63,870 nt of DNA from Floricoccus penangensis. GTDB lineage: Bacteria > Bacillota > Bacilli > Lactobacillales > Streptococcaceae. The stretch's first letter is position 1; each line of letters opens with the position of its first letter. The notes under the pieces were generated by a model. It was given only the letters and a program-made list of their open reading frames with translations, had not been told where the DNA came from and did not search any database. Positions 45,215 through 54,205 of this stretch are shown here, piece after piece. The stretch covers positions 1 through 63,870 of the forward strand of contig NZ_MKIQ01000030.1 in assembly GCF_001832885.1 (NCBI RefSeq), written 5' to 3'. The position numbers were made by a program, and so were the translations under genes.

Positions 45215-45253
45215 ACACTTATATTTATGTATTTCAAACGTAAATATAAGTGT
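45215..45253. repeat. 13-bp perfect inverted repeat after the esterase gene
   Basis: Arms ACACTTATATTTA (45215-45227) and TAAATATAAGTGT (45241-45253), loop 13. It begins 12 bases after the esterase stop; no T-run follows, so it may be a weak terminator or a 3'-end stabiliser. Confidence 0.55.
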
Positions 45254-45264
45254 AAACCTCAGCT

Positions 45265-46290
45265 TTACTCACTAGAAAAACCTCTAATAAATTCCTCAGT
45301 TTCGTCAAAACATTTTTTAGCTGCTGGCTTCGTATAATTAAATTGATACTCATGGAATATCATCTCGTTAGTATCATCAAAAAATAATGTTTTCACCGGA
45401 ACCTTTAAATTCTTTAATTTTTCTTCAAGTGTTTTTCCTTGATCTTCAAATGAATAAAAATTTCCATCAGTTATATAAGTTGGTGGATAATCTGCGGTAA
45501 CATGTTCAGCAATACTTGCTTCCTTTATTTGAGAACTCGTCTTCCATTCTCTTGTGCCAATAATTGACCAAGCAATACTTGAAATGGTATAAGTAGCTGC
45601 TTGATTTTCACCATAAAGACCAATTAAATTTACTAAGTTTACAGGTCCACAATATGAAATCATTCCTTTTATATAACCTTTAGGTATTGATTGCTCAAAC
45701 TTCATACTATCTGCATACTCTTTATTCGTTTCTACTAATCCATATTGAAGGGCAATTTGTGCGCCAGCACTATCACCTCCAAAAAATAACTTAGAAAAGT
45801 CAAAATGCTGATACTGATCTTGATTCTTAACCATATATTTATAAAATTCATCAAGTTGGATAAGTTGATTAGGGTATTGCGAGTCTGGTGCTAGCTCATA
45901 ATTCATTGAAACCACCGCAACTTGATTATGGGCTACAAGTTTACTGGCAAATTCCTTGACCATTTCCTTATCCCCACCTAAATATCCACCACCATGCACC
46001 CAAAATAAAACCGGCACCTTATCTTTAATCTCTTTAGGATAATAGACATCGAAGGTGTTGTTCTTATGACTAGATTTATATTCCAAATTATATTTAGCCA
46101 CTACAAGATCTTTGGTTTTTTCATGAGAATCTTTATCTGTTATTGATCCCTTTTCCTTAAAAACTGCCTTATTTAAGACAACAGCAGTTGGCTTAGGGGA
46201 CACGCGCATTGTCACTACAACAGAGATAAAAAATATTAATAGTAGGGCAGCTACAGCAACCGAAACAATAATTGCAATTTTTTTCTTCAT
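45265..46290 (-). CDS. Membrane-anchored alpha/beta-hydrolase (HSL-type esterase)
   Basis: About 341 residues from the ATG at 46290 (AAAGGG seven bases upstream; a longer frame begins with TTG and lacks a ribosome site). N-terminal membrane helix at about 4-24, then an extracellular hydrolase domain with the oxyanion HGGGYLGGD, nucleophile GGDSAGAQ and a C-terminal His region (MIFHEYQF). It probably hydrolyses short acyl esters at the cell surface. Similar proteins occur singly in lactic cocci. Confidence 0.88.
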   Translation of the reverse strand: MKKKIAIIVSVAVAALLLIFFISVVVTMRVSPKPTAVVLNKAVFKEKGSITDKDSHEKTKDLVVAKYNLEYKSSHKNNTFDVYYPKEIKDKVPVLFWVHGGGYLGGDKEMVKEFASKLVAHNQVAVVSMNYELAPDSQYPNQLIQLDEFYKYMVKNQDQYQHFDFSKLFFGGDSAGAQIALQYGLVETNKEYADSMKFEQSIPKGYIKGMISYCGPVNLVNLIGLYGENQAATYTISSIAWSIIGTREWKTSSQIKEASIAEHVTADYPPTYITDGNFYSFEDQGKTLEEKLKNLKVPVKTLFFDDTNEMIFHEYQFNYTKPAAKKCFDETEEFIRGFSSE

Positions 46291-46436
46291 TTTACTACCC
46301 TTTCTCTTCAATAAATTATAGCACAGTTGTAATTACTTAAAAAGAAAAGCACCTGGCAATTAAGTCAGATGCTAATCAACAATTTCTAGCTAGATACTTT
46401 CTTACATAACCTAGGAAAAAACTGATTATTTATTGT

Positions 46437-48158
46437 TTACTTTGTCCACTCAGCTACTTTATCTGAATTATTTTTAATCCAGTTTTTCGCTGCTTGATCT
46501 GGTGATGTTCCGTTGTTAATTTCTAGCATAACAGATTCCATATCATCTTTTGTCCACTTAAAGTTACCAAGGATTTTATAGGCATCCTTTTTGTCATCTT
46601 TAAGTCCGAGACGTGCGATTGTATGGATACTTTCATCGTCTCCCATTGTTTTCTTAGGATCTTCCAAGAACTTAAGGTCATATTTGGCAAACATCCAGTG
46701 CGGAGTCCAACCTGTGATTACGATTTCTTCTTTGTTCTTAAGCGCTTGACCAAGAGCTACTGTCATTGCTCCTGATGATGAAGATAAAAGATTCCAATCT
46801 GATAAATTTGGATAAGATTTTAAAGTCTTTTCTGCGGCATTCATAACACCTGCTCCAGGCTCAATACCTGTGATTGTTTTGTTGGCTTCGCCTTTCAAAT
46901 CTTCAATTGAGTTCACATTCATATAAGAAGGTACTACCAATCCAAGTTTAGCTCCTTTGAGGTTTGGACCTAAATCATCAAGACTATCTTTATATTGATC
47001 ATATTGTGCTTTGTGAGTATTTGGAAGCCATGCTGAAACTGTAGCATCTGCTTCACCTTTTGAGATTGATTCCCACATGATAGCATTATCTAGCGGTGTC
47101 ATTGTTACCTTGTAACCCATGTCCTTAAAGACTTGTCCAAGAACATGTGTTGAAGCAACTTCTGTATCCCACTCAACGTATGCAAGATTTATTGTTTTTT
47201 GATCATCTTCTTTGTTACCAAGAGCAAAGAATCCAATACCTGCTGCAAGGGCTGCAACTACTGCTGCTGGGATTACCCATTTTTTCATAGATGATTTTTG
47301 ACCCGTTTTAGCTTTACGCTTTGGTTTATTAAGGTATTGTGTAAAGCGATCGATGATAATAGCAAGGATTACTAGAGCAAGTCCGTTTACAAATCCGTTA
47401 CCAACTTGTGCTCTTTGTAAAGCAGATAATACGCCACGACCTAGACCTGGGGCTCCAATCATTGATGCAATAACTACCATTGAAAGGGCAAGCATTACAG
47501 TTTGGTTTACACCTGCTAAAATTGTATTTTTAGCTAGTGGTAACTCAATTCCAAATAATTTTTGTCTAGGAGTGCTACCAAATGAATCTGATGCCTCAAT
47601 CAATTCTTCAGGAATTTGTCTGATACCTAAGTTTGTAAATCTAACTGTTGGTGGCAAAGCAAAGATTATTGATGCGAACACACCTGGTACCATACCGATA
47701 CCGAAGAAAGCAACGGCTGGAATTAGATATACAAATCCTGGCATTGTTTGCATAAAGTCAAGGATTGGTGAAATAATTTTTTGAGCTAAATCACTTTTAG
47801 CCATCCAAATACCTAGCGGTACACCAATAATTACCGATAATAAACTAGCAAGTAAGACGAGTGTCAGTGTACTCATTAAATCTGTCCAAAGTCCTTGGTT
47901 GTAAATAAAGAGTAAACCAATAAGTGTGAAACTTGTTAGACCCCATTTTCTATTTGAAATGAAGTAAGCAATAACTGTCAATACAGCGATGAATAGTAAA
48001 GGAGGTACAAAATTTAAGACAGAGATTACTCCATCAATTAATGATTGTCCTCCTGATTGGATTACAGAGAAGAAGCCTGAGAAGGTATTTGTTACCCAAT
48101 CAGTAAAGTTCTCTACCCAGTCAGCTACTGGTAATGGTTTTTGAAGAAAATTAGTCAT
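46437..48158 (-). CDS. opuABC: Glycine betaine ABC transporter, permease fused to binding protein
   Basis: 573 residues. The N-terminal permease domain (about 1-285, with the coupling region [20 protein letters not shown]) is followed by a membrane helix (about 293-312) and an extracellular OpuAC-type binding domain (about 320-573) with the Trp-rich ligand box (WISGW-like [15 protein letters not shown]). This fusion is the OpuABC/BusAB form of lactococci and streptococci. It imports compatible solutes under osmotic stress. Overlaps the ATPase gene by eight bases. Confidence 0.96.
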   Translation of the reverse strand: MTNFLQKPLPVADWVENFTDWVTNTFSGFFSVIQSGGQSLIDGVISVLNFVPPLLFIAVLTVIAYFISNRKWGLTSFTLIGLLFIYNQGLWTDLMSTLTLVLLASLLSVIIGVPLGIWMAKSDLAQKIISPILDFMQTMPGFVYLIPAVAFFGIGMVPGVFASIIFALPPTVRFTNLGIRQIPEELIEASDSFGSTPRQKLFGIELPLAKNTILAGVNQTVMLALSMVVIASMIGAPGLGRGVLSALQRAQVGNGFVNGLALVILAIIIDRFTQYLNKPKRKAKTGQKSSMKKWVIPAAVVAALAAGIGFFALGNKEDDQKTINLAYVEWDTEVASTHVLGQVFKDMGYKVTMTPLDNAIMWESISKGEADATVSAWLPNTHKAQYDQYKDSLDDLGPNLKGAKLGLVVPSYMNVNSIEDLKGEANKTITGIEPGAGVMNAAEKTLKSYPNLSDWNLLSSSSGAMTVALGQALKNKEEIVITGWTPHWMFAKYDLKFLEDPKKTMGDDESIHTIARLGLKDDKKDAYKILGNFKWTKDDMESVMLEINNGTSPDQAAKNWIKNNSDKVAEWTK

Positions 48159-49386
48159 TGATAATTACCTCCTCAACAATATTTTCATCCTGTGGATCAG
48201 TTTCTCCTGTATCAGCAAGAGCTTGAATAACACTACCACGGATTACTACACCAACTAAGCGGTCATTTTCATCAACAACAGCAAGTGGTGCAGGTGAATC
48301 ATAAATAAGATTAAAGATATCTGTAACAAGAGTATCTTTAGAAATCTTACGTACATTTTTATCAATCGCATCAATAAGTGGTGTATGATTACGACGAGCT
48401 TCCACAGCACTATCAGCTGTTAGGCTACCGCGAAGTTTTCTATGCTTATCAATGGCAAGCAGCATACTAACTTCTTCATCACGCATTTTCTTAAGAGCAA
48501 CGTTTGGTCCATCAATTTCAATATTTGTTGTCAAAGCAGGAACCATGATATTTTGTGCTGTAAGTACTTTAGACCTATCAACATCTTCTACGAATTCACG
48601 AACATAGTCATTAGCTGGGTTAGTAAGAATTTCTTCCCCTGTACCAATTTGCATGATTTGTCCGTCCTTCATAATAGCAATTCTATCTCCAATACGAAGG
48701 GCTTCATTTAAGTCATGGGTAATAAAGATAATTGTCTTTTGAACTGTTGCCTGTAGATCTAAAAGTTCATCTTGCATTTCTCTACGAATCAGTGGGTCAA
48801 GAGCAGAAAAAGCCTCATCCATAAGCAGAATTTGTGGATCATTTGCCAAAGCACGTGCAAGACCGACACGTTGTTGCATCCCACCTGATAATTGATCAGG
48901 ATATTGGTCCTTAAACGGTAATAATGAAGAATTTTCCAAGGCACGTTCAGCACGTTCTTGTCTTTCTTCTTTAGGGACACCTCTAACTTCAAGACCATAT
49001 TCTGTATTTTCAAGAATAGTCTTGTGTGGGAAAAGTCCAAAGTTCTGGAAGACCATGTTAATTTTATGTCTACGAACTTCTCTTAACTCCTCTTTGTTCA
49101 TTTTTGCGATATCTTGCCCGTCAATGTAGATTTCTCCAGAAGTTGGATCAATCAGGCGATTTAGCAGACGTATCATTGTTGATTTACCACTACCAGAAAG
49201 TCCCATTACGACGAAGATTTCACCTTCATTGACTTCAAAGCTGGCATCGTAAACACCGACTGTCGCTCCTGTTTTAGCAAGAATATCTGTCTTACTTTTG
49301 TTCTCTTTAACCATGGTCAAAGCCTGTTGTTGCTTCTTACCGAAAATCTTAGTTAAATTGTTTACTGTAAGTTTAACGTTTTTCAT
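48151..49386 (-). CDS. opuAA: Glycine betaine ABC transporter ATPase with CBS domains
   Basis: 411 residues. Walker A is GLSGSGKST near 62-70, the signature is [10 protein letters not shown], Walker B is [13 protein letters not shown]. Two CBS motifs follow (about 275-400), which in OpuA sense ionic strength or cyclic-di-AMP. First gene of the operon, consensus promoter upstream. No BusR gene is nearby. Confidence 0.96.
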   Translation of the reverse strand: MKNVKLTVNNLTKIFGKKQQQALTMVKENKSKTDILAKTGATVGVYDASFEVNEGEIFVVMGLSGSGKSTMIRLLNRLIDPTSGEIYIDGQDIAKMNKEELREVRRHKINMVFQNFGLFPHKTILENTEYGLEVRGVPKEERQERAERALENSSLLPFKDQYPDQLSGGMQQRVGLARALANDPQILLMDEAFSALDPLIRREMQDELLDLQATVQKTIIFITHDLNEALRIGDRIAIMKDGQIMQIGTGEEILTNPANDYVREFVEDVDRSKVLTAQNIMVPALTTNIEIDGPNVALKKMRDEEVSMLLAIDKHRKLRGSLTADSAVEARRNHTPLIDAIDKNVRKISKDTLVTDIFNLIYDSPAPLAVVDENDRLVGVVIRGSVIQALADTGETDPQDENIVEEVIIND

Positions 49387-49484
49387 TTTACATCCTCTCT
49401 ATAATGATTCCATTTTAATAAATAACATATTTGTCTGAGCTCAAATAGGAATACTTATACGTTATATGTAAGCTTAAAGTATTA

Positions 49485-49512
49485 ATTATACAGGACATAC
49501 ATGCCTTGTCAA
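49485..49512 (-). promoter_or_regulatory. opuA promoter
   Basis: -35 TTGACA (49512-49507), 16-base spacer, -10 TATAAT (49490-49485). The 5' leader is about 90 bases. Confidence 0.88.
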
Positions 49513-49657
49513 ACGTTTAGCACATATTTTTCATGTATTATAAAATTTCATTACTATCTCATCCGCCTCATAGACTGTCTCTAGACCAGTTTAAAATTTC
49601 TTTGAAATTTCTTCTATTTTTTCATATTTTTCGGCTAAATCTATCAATAATTATCAC

Positions 49658-49696
49658 TTATCCACATGTGGAAAAAAATATATTTTTTGATATACT
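49658..49696 (+). promoter_or_regulatory. DnaA-box-like dyad over the promoter of the MazG-like gene
   Basis: TTATCCACATGTGGAAAA (49658-49675) contains a 12-bp perfect palindrome and reads as two DnaA boxes back to back. It covers the -35 position of an extended -10 promoter (TGATATACT, hexamer 49691-49696). Confidence 0.5.
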
Positions 49697-49727
49697 AATC
49701 CTAAATCTGTGGAAAGAATGTGTACAA

Positions 49728-50102
49728 ATGAAAATAGAAAAAATGATTGAAGAATTTCGTAAGGAAAGAAATTGGAATCACGAAAATAAAGAAAAGGATT
49801 TAGCATTATCTATATCAATTGAAGCCGCTGAACTATTAGAAAACTTTCAGTGGATTGACTCAACGGAAGCTCTTGAAAGTAATAGGAAAAATATTGAAGA
49901 AGAACTTTCTGATGTGTTAATCTACTCTTATATGCTTGCAGCAAATTTAGGAATTGATGTTAAGAAAAGTATTGCAGAAAAACTTGATAAAAATTCTAAA
50001 AGATATCCAGCTAAAGAACTTATTAACGGAAATGCTAGTTACTTAGAGCTGAAAGAAAAAAGCCGCATGGAAGAAAGCTTAAAGAAAAAACGTTTGAATT
50101 AA
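49728..50102 (+). CDS. MazG-like nucleotide pyrophosphohydrolase
   Basis: 124 residues from the ATG at 49728. A frame reaching back to 49533 adds 65 non-conserved residues across the promoter and is rejected. Metal-binding EAAELLE and EEELSDVLIYSYMLA are the two halves of the MazG/dUTPase EExxE...ExxD signature. It likely hydrolyses non-canonical NTPs or dNTPs. GGAAAG lies 11 bases upstream. Confidence 0.88.
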   Translation: MKIEKMIEEFRKERNWNHENKEKDLALSISIEAAELLENFQWIDSTEALESNRKNIEEELSDVLIYSYMLAANLGIDVKKSIAEKLDKNSKRYPAKELINGNASYLELKEKSRMEESLKKKRLN

Positions 50103-50115
50103 ATCAAGCGTTTTT
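50086..50115 (+). terminator. Terminator of the MazG-like gene
   Basis: Arms AAAAACGTTTGA / TCAAGCGTTTTT (one G-U) with a six-base loop that includes the stop codon. Confidence 0.8.
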
Positions 50116-50123
50116 CAATTCTA

Positions 50124-50321
50124 TTATTTCTTACCATGATGACCAAAAAAATTTTTCCAAATTATATTATAACCTAAATAGCATGAACTGAAACCTATAA
50201 TCAAAAATAGAAGGATAACAATGTTTACAGTTGCTGTTTGTGAGAACATGCCCTCTTCGATATAGCCAAGGCATATCCAAGAAGCAATAATGAGAATTAG
50301 TGGCAGTATATACTTTTTCAT
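50124..50321 (-). CDS. Small two-helix membrane protein of unknown function
   Basis: 65 residues: a helix at about 4-20, a short polar turn, a helix at about 32-53, then a basic, His-containing tail (WKNFFGHHGKK). AAGGAG eight bases before the ATG supports it as real. No family recognised. Confidence 0.65.
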   Translation of the reverse strand: MKKYILPLILIIASWICLGYIEEGMFSQTATVNIVILLFLIIGFSSCYLGYNIIWKNFFGHHGKK

Positions 50322-50409
50322 AGTGTTGCTCTCCTTATTCTTTTTCCTTTAACTAAATTAATTTTATATTTATTTATAAGATTAAACAAGAATAGATTAT
50401 ATAAATAAA

Positions 50410-50438
50410 TACAAAAAAAGCCAGCTTGCACTGGCTTT
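50410..50438 (-). terminator. Terminator of the DUF1304 gene
   Basis: Stem AAAGCCAG / CTGGCTTT with a six-base loop and T-run on the minus strand. Confidence 0.85.
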
Positions 50439-50571
50439 AAGGAGTTTTATGAAAAAGAAAAGTTAAGGAGTTTATATTTAACTCTATGTATTCATTATAA
50501 TCCTTCAAAATAATCCTTCAAATTTTTCATTCATCAGTCTTAAGACTGAAGTTTTTATTTTTATAATTAAC

Positions 50572-50931
50572 TTAGAACAATAAACTTATCAAAGCAATAA
50601 ATGGAAGTAACCCTTGCTTGATTACAATCTTTTTATCTACAGTATAGCCACCATATAAGGCCATAACTACGATATAAGTAAGCATTATCGCTGAAATTTC
50701 AACTTTAGCATGAGCAAAAGTTACAGCAAAAAGCAAGATCAACCCAATAAAGCCATTATAAACACCTTGATTTTTAAGTAGTGAAGATACTGTCTCCCTA
50801 CCTAACTCATCTCTTTCAACACCAAAAGTTAAACTAGTTTTTTCAGATGTTGTAATAACTGTTTCTAAATACATGATATAAAAACATTCTAAAGCTGATA
50901 AGATAACTAAAATAATAGAAATAATTGACAT
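50572..50931 (-). CDS. DUF1304 membrane protein
   Basis: 119 residues from the ATG at 50931 (AAAGGA six bases upstream; an upstream frame to 50973 is unlikely). Four hydrophobic segments; LECFYIMYLET and KNQGVYNGFIGL match the DUF1304 motifs. Function unknown. Confidence 0.82.
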   Translation of the reverse strand: MSIISIILVILSALECFYIMYLETVITTSEKTSLTFGVERDELGRETVSSLLKNQGVYNGFIGLILLFAVTFAHAKVEISAIMLTYIVVMALYGGYTVDKKIVIKQGLLPFIALISLLF

Positions 50932-51034
50932 ATAATTTCCTTTCAATAAATAGTGATTATCTTTAATAATCATTGCTTGATTAGTCTATCATAGACCCAT
51001 AACTATCACAAGAAAGTACTATTATTTATTAACT

Positions 51035-51610
51035 TCAATTTTTATCAATCCACCAAATTTCTTCTTTGGCAACTAAATTCATAGATTTATCAAATTCTGC
51101 CTTTAATATATAAGGTGTAAAGCATCGAATACGATTGAAATCTTCATAGTCAAATGTAGGATCATAATAATTAAGTATTGATGAGAGGGCTGCTCCATGA
51201 GTTGATACTAGAATAGTCTGATCTTGATGATTTGCAAGGATATCATTCAATGCTTCCATATTCCTTGACTGTAGTGAATTCATAGATTCTCCACCTACTT
51301 CATGAAAATCAAAATCAGCCCAACGCTTTTTAACCATATCAGGTGTGTTATCAGAGGCACTTCCTCGTTTTCTTTCACCTAATCTTTCATCAGTTTCTAT
51401 TTGTAGATTTAGCTTGTCAACTAAAGGTCTGATTGTGTCAAGCGTTCTTTGATAAGGACTTGAAATAACGTAGTCAAATTCAATGTTCGAGAGTTTTTCG
51501 GCAACTGAAAAACTGTCAAGCTTGCCTTCTTCTGTCAATGGCATTCCCCTATCTTCAGGAGAGCTGTAATCAGGTAAAGCATGTCTAACAAAATAGATTG
51601 TCGTAATCAT
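51035..51610 (-). CDS. Histidine phosphatase family protein
   Basis: 191 residues from the ATG at 51610 (GAGGAG upstream; a frame to 51646 is less likely). The phosphoglycerate-mutase fold starts YFVRHALPD, so the usual RHG reads RHA, with the acid/base Glu region GERKRGSA and the second His in STHGAALS. Broad-specificity phosphatase; substrate unknown. It follows the DUF2975-HTH pair. Confidence 0.87.
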   Translation of the reverse strand: MITTIYFVRHALPDYSSPEDRGMPLTEEGKLDSFSVAEKLSNIEFDYVISSPYQRTLDTIRPLVDKLNLQIETDERLGERKRGSASDNTPDMVKKRWADFDFHEVGGESMNSLQSRNMEALNDILANHQDQTILVSTHGAALSSILNYYDPTFDYEDFNRIRCFTPYILKAEFDKSMNLVAKEEIWWIDKN

Positions 51611-51628
51611 CCGTTTCTCCTCTAAACT

Positions 51629-51644
51629 TGTTTCGCGTGAAACC
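51629..51644. other. parS-like site
   Basis: TGTTTCGCGTGAAACC matches the bacterial parS consensus TGTTTCACGTGAAACA at 14 of 16 positions and lies in the 39-base gap between two genes. The RNA can also fold into a GTTTC/GAAAC hairpin. Confidence 0.45.
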
Positions 51645-51649
51645 ATTAT

Positions 51650-51859
51650 TCACTCATCTAGGCTATATTCTAAGATATCTCCAGGTTGGCATTCTAAAAC
51701 TCTACATATTGCTTCGAGCGTGGAAAAGCGAATTGCTGCCACGTTACCTGTCTTTAGTTTTGATAGGTTAACGTTGGTTATTCCAACTTCTTCTGAAAGT
51801 TCCTTAAGTGATATTTTTCTATCCGCCATAACACGGTCAAGTCTTACAATTATAGCCAT
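51650..51859 (-). CDS. Small Cro/C1-type HTH regulator (YozG-like)
   Basis: 69 residues, a single helix-turn-helix domain (ISLKELSEEVGITNVNLSKLK) with LEAICRVLECQPGDILEY. This type is regularly paired with a DUF2975 membrane protein, here the gene just upstream (eight-base gap). It is thought to regulate its own operon. Confidence 0.9.
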   Translation of the reverse strand: MAIIVRLDRVMADRKISLKELSEEVGITNVNLSKLKTGNVAAIRFSTLEAICRVLECQPGDILEYSLDE

Positions 51860-51867
51860 AATATCAC

Positions 51868-52401
51868 CTAAACTGTTTCATCTGAAATATATTGAAGCTC
51901 TGTTCCGTAGTCAAGCACTGCGGATGCTATTAATAAAATGAGGCCAATAAGAAGTCCTTCACCAAAACCTATAACAACTTTATAACCATTAGGTATTAAG
52001 ACACTCAAAATTATTGAATAAAGAGGTTTAATTAACAGAGATTGTGCTATATAAAGGTAGCCAAAAGTACGTATTTTACCTGAGAAATGCGGATTAAAAG
52101 GTGTTTCACCGCCACTTAACCCATTAAATAATTTTGAAGCTTTGTTATAAATATAAATATTTAAAAGCGCAATGATAATCGTAACTATCTCTGCCGCTAT
52201 CCTTTCCTGATTATCAATATTACCATTAGTTTTTGAGAAGGATATGAAACCACTATTTATTGTAGAGAATATCATACCATCGATTGGACCAAAGATTAGA
52301 TCATATATAAGAAGTACAATCATTCCTATTGCGACAAATATCATAAGTTTGAATATCAAACTTAGAAACCATAATAAATTCTGAAATCTTTTTATTTTCA
52401 T
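51868..52401 (-). CDS. DUF2975 membrane protein
   Basis: 177 residues with four membrane helices and the DUF2975 features NKASKLFNGLSGGETPF and LDYGTELQ. Partner of the small HTH regulator downstream; such pairs may form membrane-linked sensing units, but the signal is unknown. A TATAAT (52429-52424) lies 23 bases upstream. Confidence 0.88.
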   Translation of the reverse strand: MKIKRFQNLLWFLSLIFKLMIFVAIGMIVLLIYDLIFGPIDGMIFSTINSGFISFSKTNGNIDNQERIAAEIVTIIIALLNIYIYNKASKLFNGLSGGETPFNPHFSGKIRTFGYLYIAQSLLIKPLYSIILSVLIPNGYKVVIGFGEGLLIGLILLIASAVLDYGTELQYISDETV

Positions 52402-52487
52402 GATAATATCTCATTTTTTATTTATTATAACATTATTTTATTGAAAACAATAATTATTTAATGTTTATCGATAATATTTATATAATA

Positions 52488-52516
52488 AAACCTAATAATC
52501 TTAGACTATCAGGTTT
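52488..52516 (-). terminator. Terminator after the 28-codon gene
   Basis: Arms AAACCTGATA / TATTAGGTTT in the RNA (one G-U), nine-base loop, followed by TTATTATAT. Confidence 0.55.
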
Positions 52517-52522
52517 CTTTAA

Positions 52523-52609
52523 TTAACTATTTCTTTCAACCACTTGAGATACAAACACAATGAATAATTCAAAAAATATTAGTACAACAAATGTTTCAAC
52601 ACTCCTCAT
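52523..52609 (-). CDS. Predicted 28-residue single-span membrane peptide
   Basis: ATG three bases after the stop of the HTH-membrane gene (TAAGAGATG), so translational coupling is likely. It begins MRSVETFVVL, has a hydrophobic core of about 15 residues ending near FVSQ, and closes with charged VERNS. A terminator follows directly. No homologue recognised. It has no independent ribosome site. Confidence 0.45.
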   Translation of the reverse strand: MRSVETFVVLIFFELFIVFVSQVVERNS

Positions 52610-52612
52610 CTC

Positions 52613-53209
52613 TTATTTAAAATAATCAATAAGGCCTTGGGTTATAAAAAGTACAATAAGCGTTATTATTCCTACTGCTAAACTAAATGTAATGACAATT
52701 AAAGTTTTTGTCCCAAAATCTTTCTTTTTATTTCTTTGTTTTCGTACTATATCAACATCTCTACCGTCCATAAAAGCTGCTATTTCTTTATAAGTTTTTA
52801 TGTCATCGTTCTTTTTCCACTTTTCAATCTTCATAGCATAATACATAGCCATTAACCAAAAGACAATAGGAATGAGCATTGGCCAAGAAAATAAATTATT
52901 TATTATTGGAATAAGAAAACCTGTGGATACTGCTGCTAGAACACTAAAAATTAGCATACCATTTGTATCTTTGTTTATATTATATTTAGAAATCTTTTCT
53001 TTCATAATTTTCACGTCTCCTTTAACAAGTTGGTCAAGAGTTACGTCAAAAATTGCAGAAAGCAAAAGTAAATTATGCACGTCCGGATAGCTTCGCTCAG
53101 TTTCCCAGTTAGATATAGTTTGACGTGAAACATACATTTTTTCAGCCAACTGCTCCTGCGAAATTTCAAGCCTAGCTCGATGCTCCTTTATCTGTTTACT
53201 TAACTCCAT
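52613..53209 (-). CDS. HTH-membrane regulator, copy 1
   Basis: 198 residues. An N-terminal Cro/C1 helix-turn-helix (SQEQLAEKMYVSRQTISNWE near 18-37) is followed by LDQLVKGDVKIMKEKI and two pairs of membrane helices (about 84-125 and 168-193). It is clearly a tandem duplicate of 53436-54038, including promoter and 5' leader. Such proteins may sequester the DNA-binding domain at the membrane; targets unknown. GGGAT lies before the ATG. Confidence 0.88.
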   Translation of the reverse strand: MELSKQIKEHRARLEISQEQLAEKMYVSRQTISNWETERSYPDVHNLLLLSAIFDVTLDQLVKGDVKIMKEKISKYNINKDTNGMLIFSVLAAVSTGFLIPIINNLFSWPMLIPIVFWLMAMYYAMKIEKWKKNDDIKTYKEIAAFMDGRDVDIVRKQRNKKKDFGTKTLIVITFSLAVGIITLIVLFITQGLIDYFK

Positions 53210-53286
53210 TTTGATATCCCTCCATACCCCTAGCTTAAAGAATTAATTGAAAATCTCTAGCAAAGAATTTTATAATCGACTAATTT

Positions 53287-53311
53287 GCTTGGCCAAAAGA
53301 TTTTGGCAAGC
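53287..53311 (-). other. Leader hairpin of HTH-membrane copy 1
   Basis: GCTTG-CCAAAA pairs with TTTTGG-CAAGC (one bulge) around a two-base loop in the 130-base 5' leader. Confidence 0.45.
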
Positions 53312-53347
53312 TAAAAATCTTAATAAATCAGGCTTTTATTACCTTCT

Positions 53348-53381
53348 ATTATAGCAATAAATAGTGTAAACTTGGTGTAAA
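53348..53381 (-). promoter_or_regulatory. Promoter of copy 1 with TGTAAA-N5-TGTAAA direct repeat
   Basis: -10 TATAAT (53353-53348). No -35 hexamer; instead a direct repeat TGTAAA-CTTGG-TGTAAA on the plus strand (53365-53381) lies 11 bases upstream. This fits the WalR/VicR consensus TGTWAH-N5-TGTWAH exactly. Confidence 0.65.
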
Positions 53382-53396
53382 GTTTTAAAACAAAAT

Positions 53397-53429
53397 AAAA
53401 ATCTCCAAATATTAATCTTGAAGATTTTT
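53397..53429 (-). terminator. Terminator of HTH-membrane copy 2
   Basis: Arms AAAAATCTTCAA / TTGGAGATTTTT in the RNA (one G-U) with a short AT loop. Confidence 0.8.
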
Positions 53430-53435
53430 AAATAT

Positions 53436-54038
53436 TTAGTATGTAATCTTAATACCTCTAATAAACATAATTACAAAAAAACTTACTAATAACATCAATA
53501 CAATTCCAAGTATACTGAAAAATATTGTCCCAGGAATCAACTTAATTTGATAGTCTGAGATTCTATTTTTACGTGCAGAATCTATATCTCCACCCTCAAA
53601 AAATGCTATAATCTCCTCATAGGTTTTAATATCTTCAGACTTTTGTATTTTTATAATTTTAAACCATGAATATACCATAGATATTACAGATAGCGCATAT
53701 AGAAAAAAGAACCATATTGTTGTTCTTTTTGGAAGAGCTGCATAAATTCCTAAAAGAATACCACACATTAACATATCAAATATGATAATCCATAGATATT
53801 TTAAGTATTTCTTTTGAGCAATTTTTTCTTTCATGACTTTAATGTCTCCTTTTACTAGTTGATCTAGAGTTACATCAAAAATTGTAGAAAGTAAAATTAG
53901 ATTATTTACGTCAGGATAGCTACGTTCAGTCTCCCAGTTTGAAACTGTTTGTCTTGAAATATGCAATTTCTCGGCAAGTTCTTCCTGCGAAATATTCATT
54001 TCTGTCCTATACGCTTTTATCTTCTTGCTTAATTCCAT
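53436..54038 (-). CDS. HTH-membrane regulator, copy 2
   Basis: 200 residues. HTH near 18-37 (SQEELAEKLHISRQTVSNWE), then LDQLVKGDIKVMKEKI nearly identical to copy 1, then membrane-helix pairs that are much less similar, so the DNA-binding half is under stronger constraint. Tandem paralogue of 52613-53209. A probable membrane-linked regulator of unknown target. Confidence 0.88.
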   Translation of the reverse strand: MELSKKIKAYRTEMNISQEELAEKLHISRQTVSNWETERSYPDVNNLILLSTIFDVTLDQLVKGDIKVMKEKIAQKKYLKYLWIIIFDMLMCGILLGIYAALPKRTTIWFFFLYALSVISMVYSWFKIIKIQKSEDIKTYEEIIAFFEGGDIDSARKNRISDYQIKLIPGTIFFSILGIVLMLLVSFFVIMFIRGIKITY

Positions 54039-54153
54039 TTTTTGACTTCCTCCTTTCCTCTAGAATAACCATAAAATCAAAAATTTCTAGCAAATCCTCT
54101 TATAATCAGTACATTTTAATTGATAAATTGCATTATATTTTTTTCTCTTATAT

Positions 54154-54187
54154 ATTATAGCAATAAATAGTGTCAATTTAATGTAAA
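54154..54187 (-). promoter_or_regulatory. Promoter of copy 2 with TGTCAA-N5-TGTAAA direct repeat
   Basis: -10 TATAAT (54159-54154), again 11 bases from a direct repeat TGTCAA-TTTAA-TGTAAA (54171-54187), one base off the TGTWAH-N5-TGTWAH rule. ATTATAGCAATAAATAGTGT is identical at 53348-53367 and 54154-54173. Confidence 0.62.
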
Positions 54188-54205
54188 CTATTAAAGTTTT
54201 ATTTA

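Noticed and set aside
49533-49727. 65-residue N-terminal extension of the MazG-like protein
   Set aside because: Non-conserved, crosses the promoter and the dyad, and the MazG domain begins at the ATG at 49728.
50448-50465. Five-codon frame ATG AAA AAG AAA AGT TAA after AAGGAG on the plus strand
   Set aside because: Good ribosome site but only five residues, downstream of a terminator, with no sign of selection.
53117-53132. Second parS-like 14/16 match
   Set aside because: It is inside the conserved HTH codons for VSRQT and is explained by the protein sequence.
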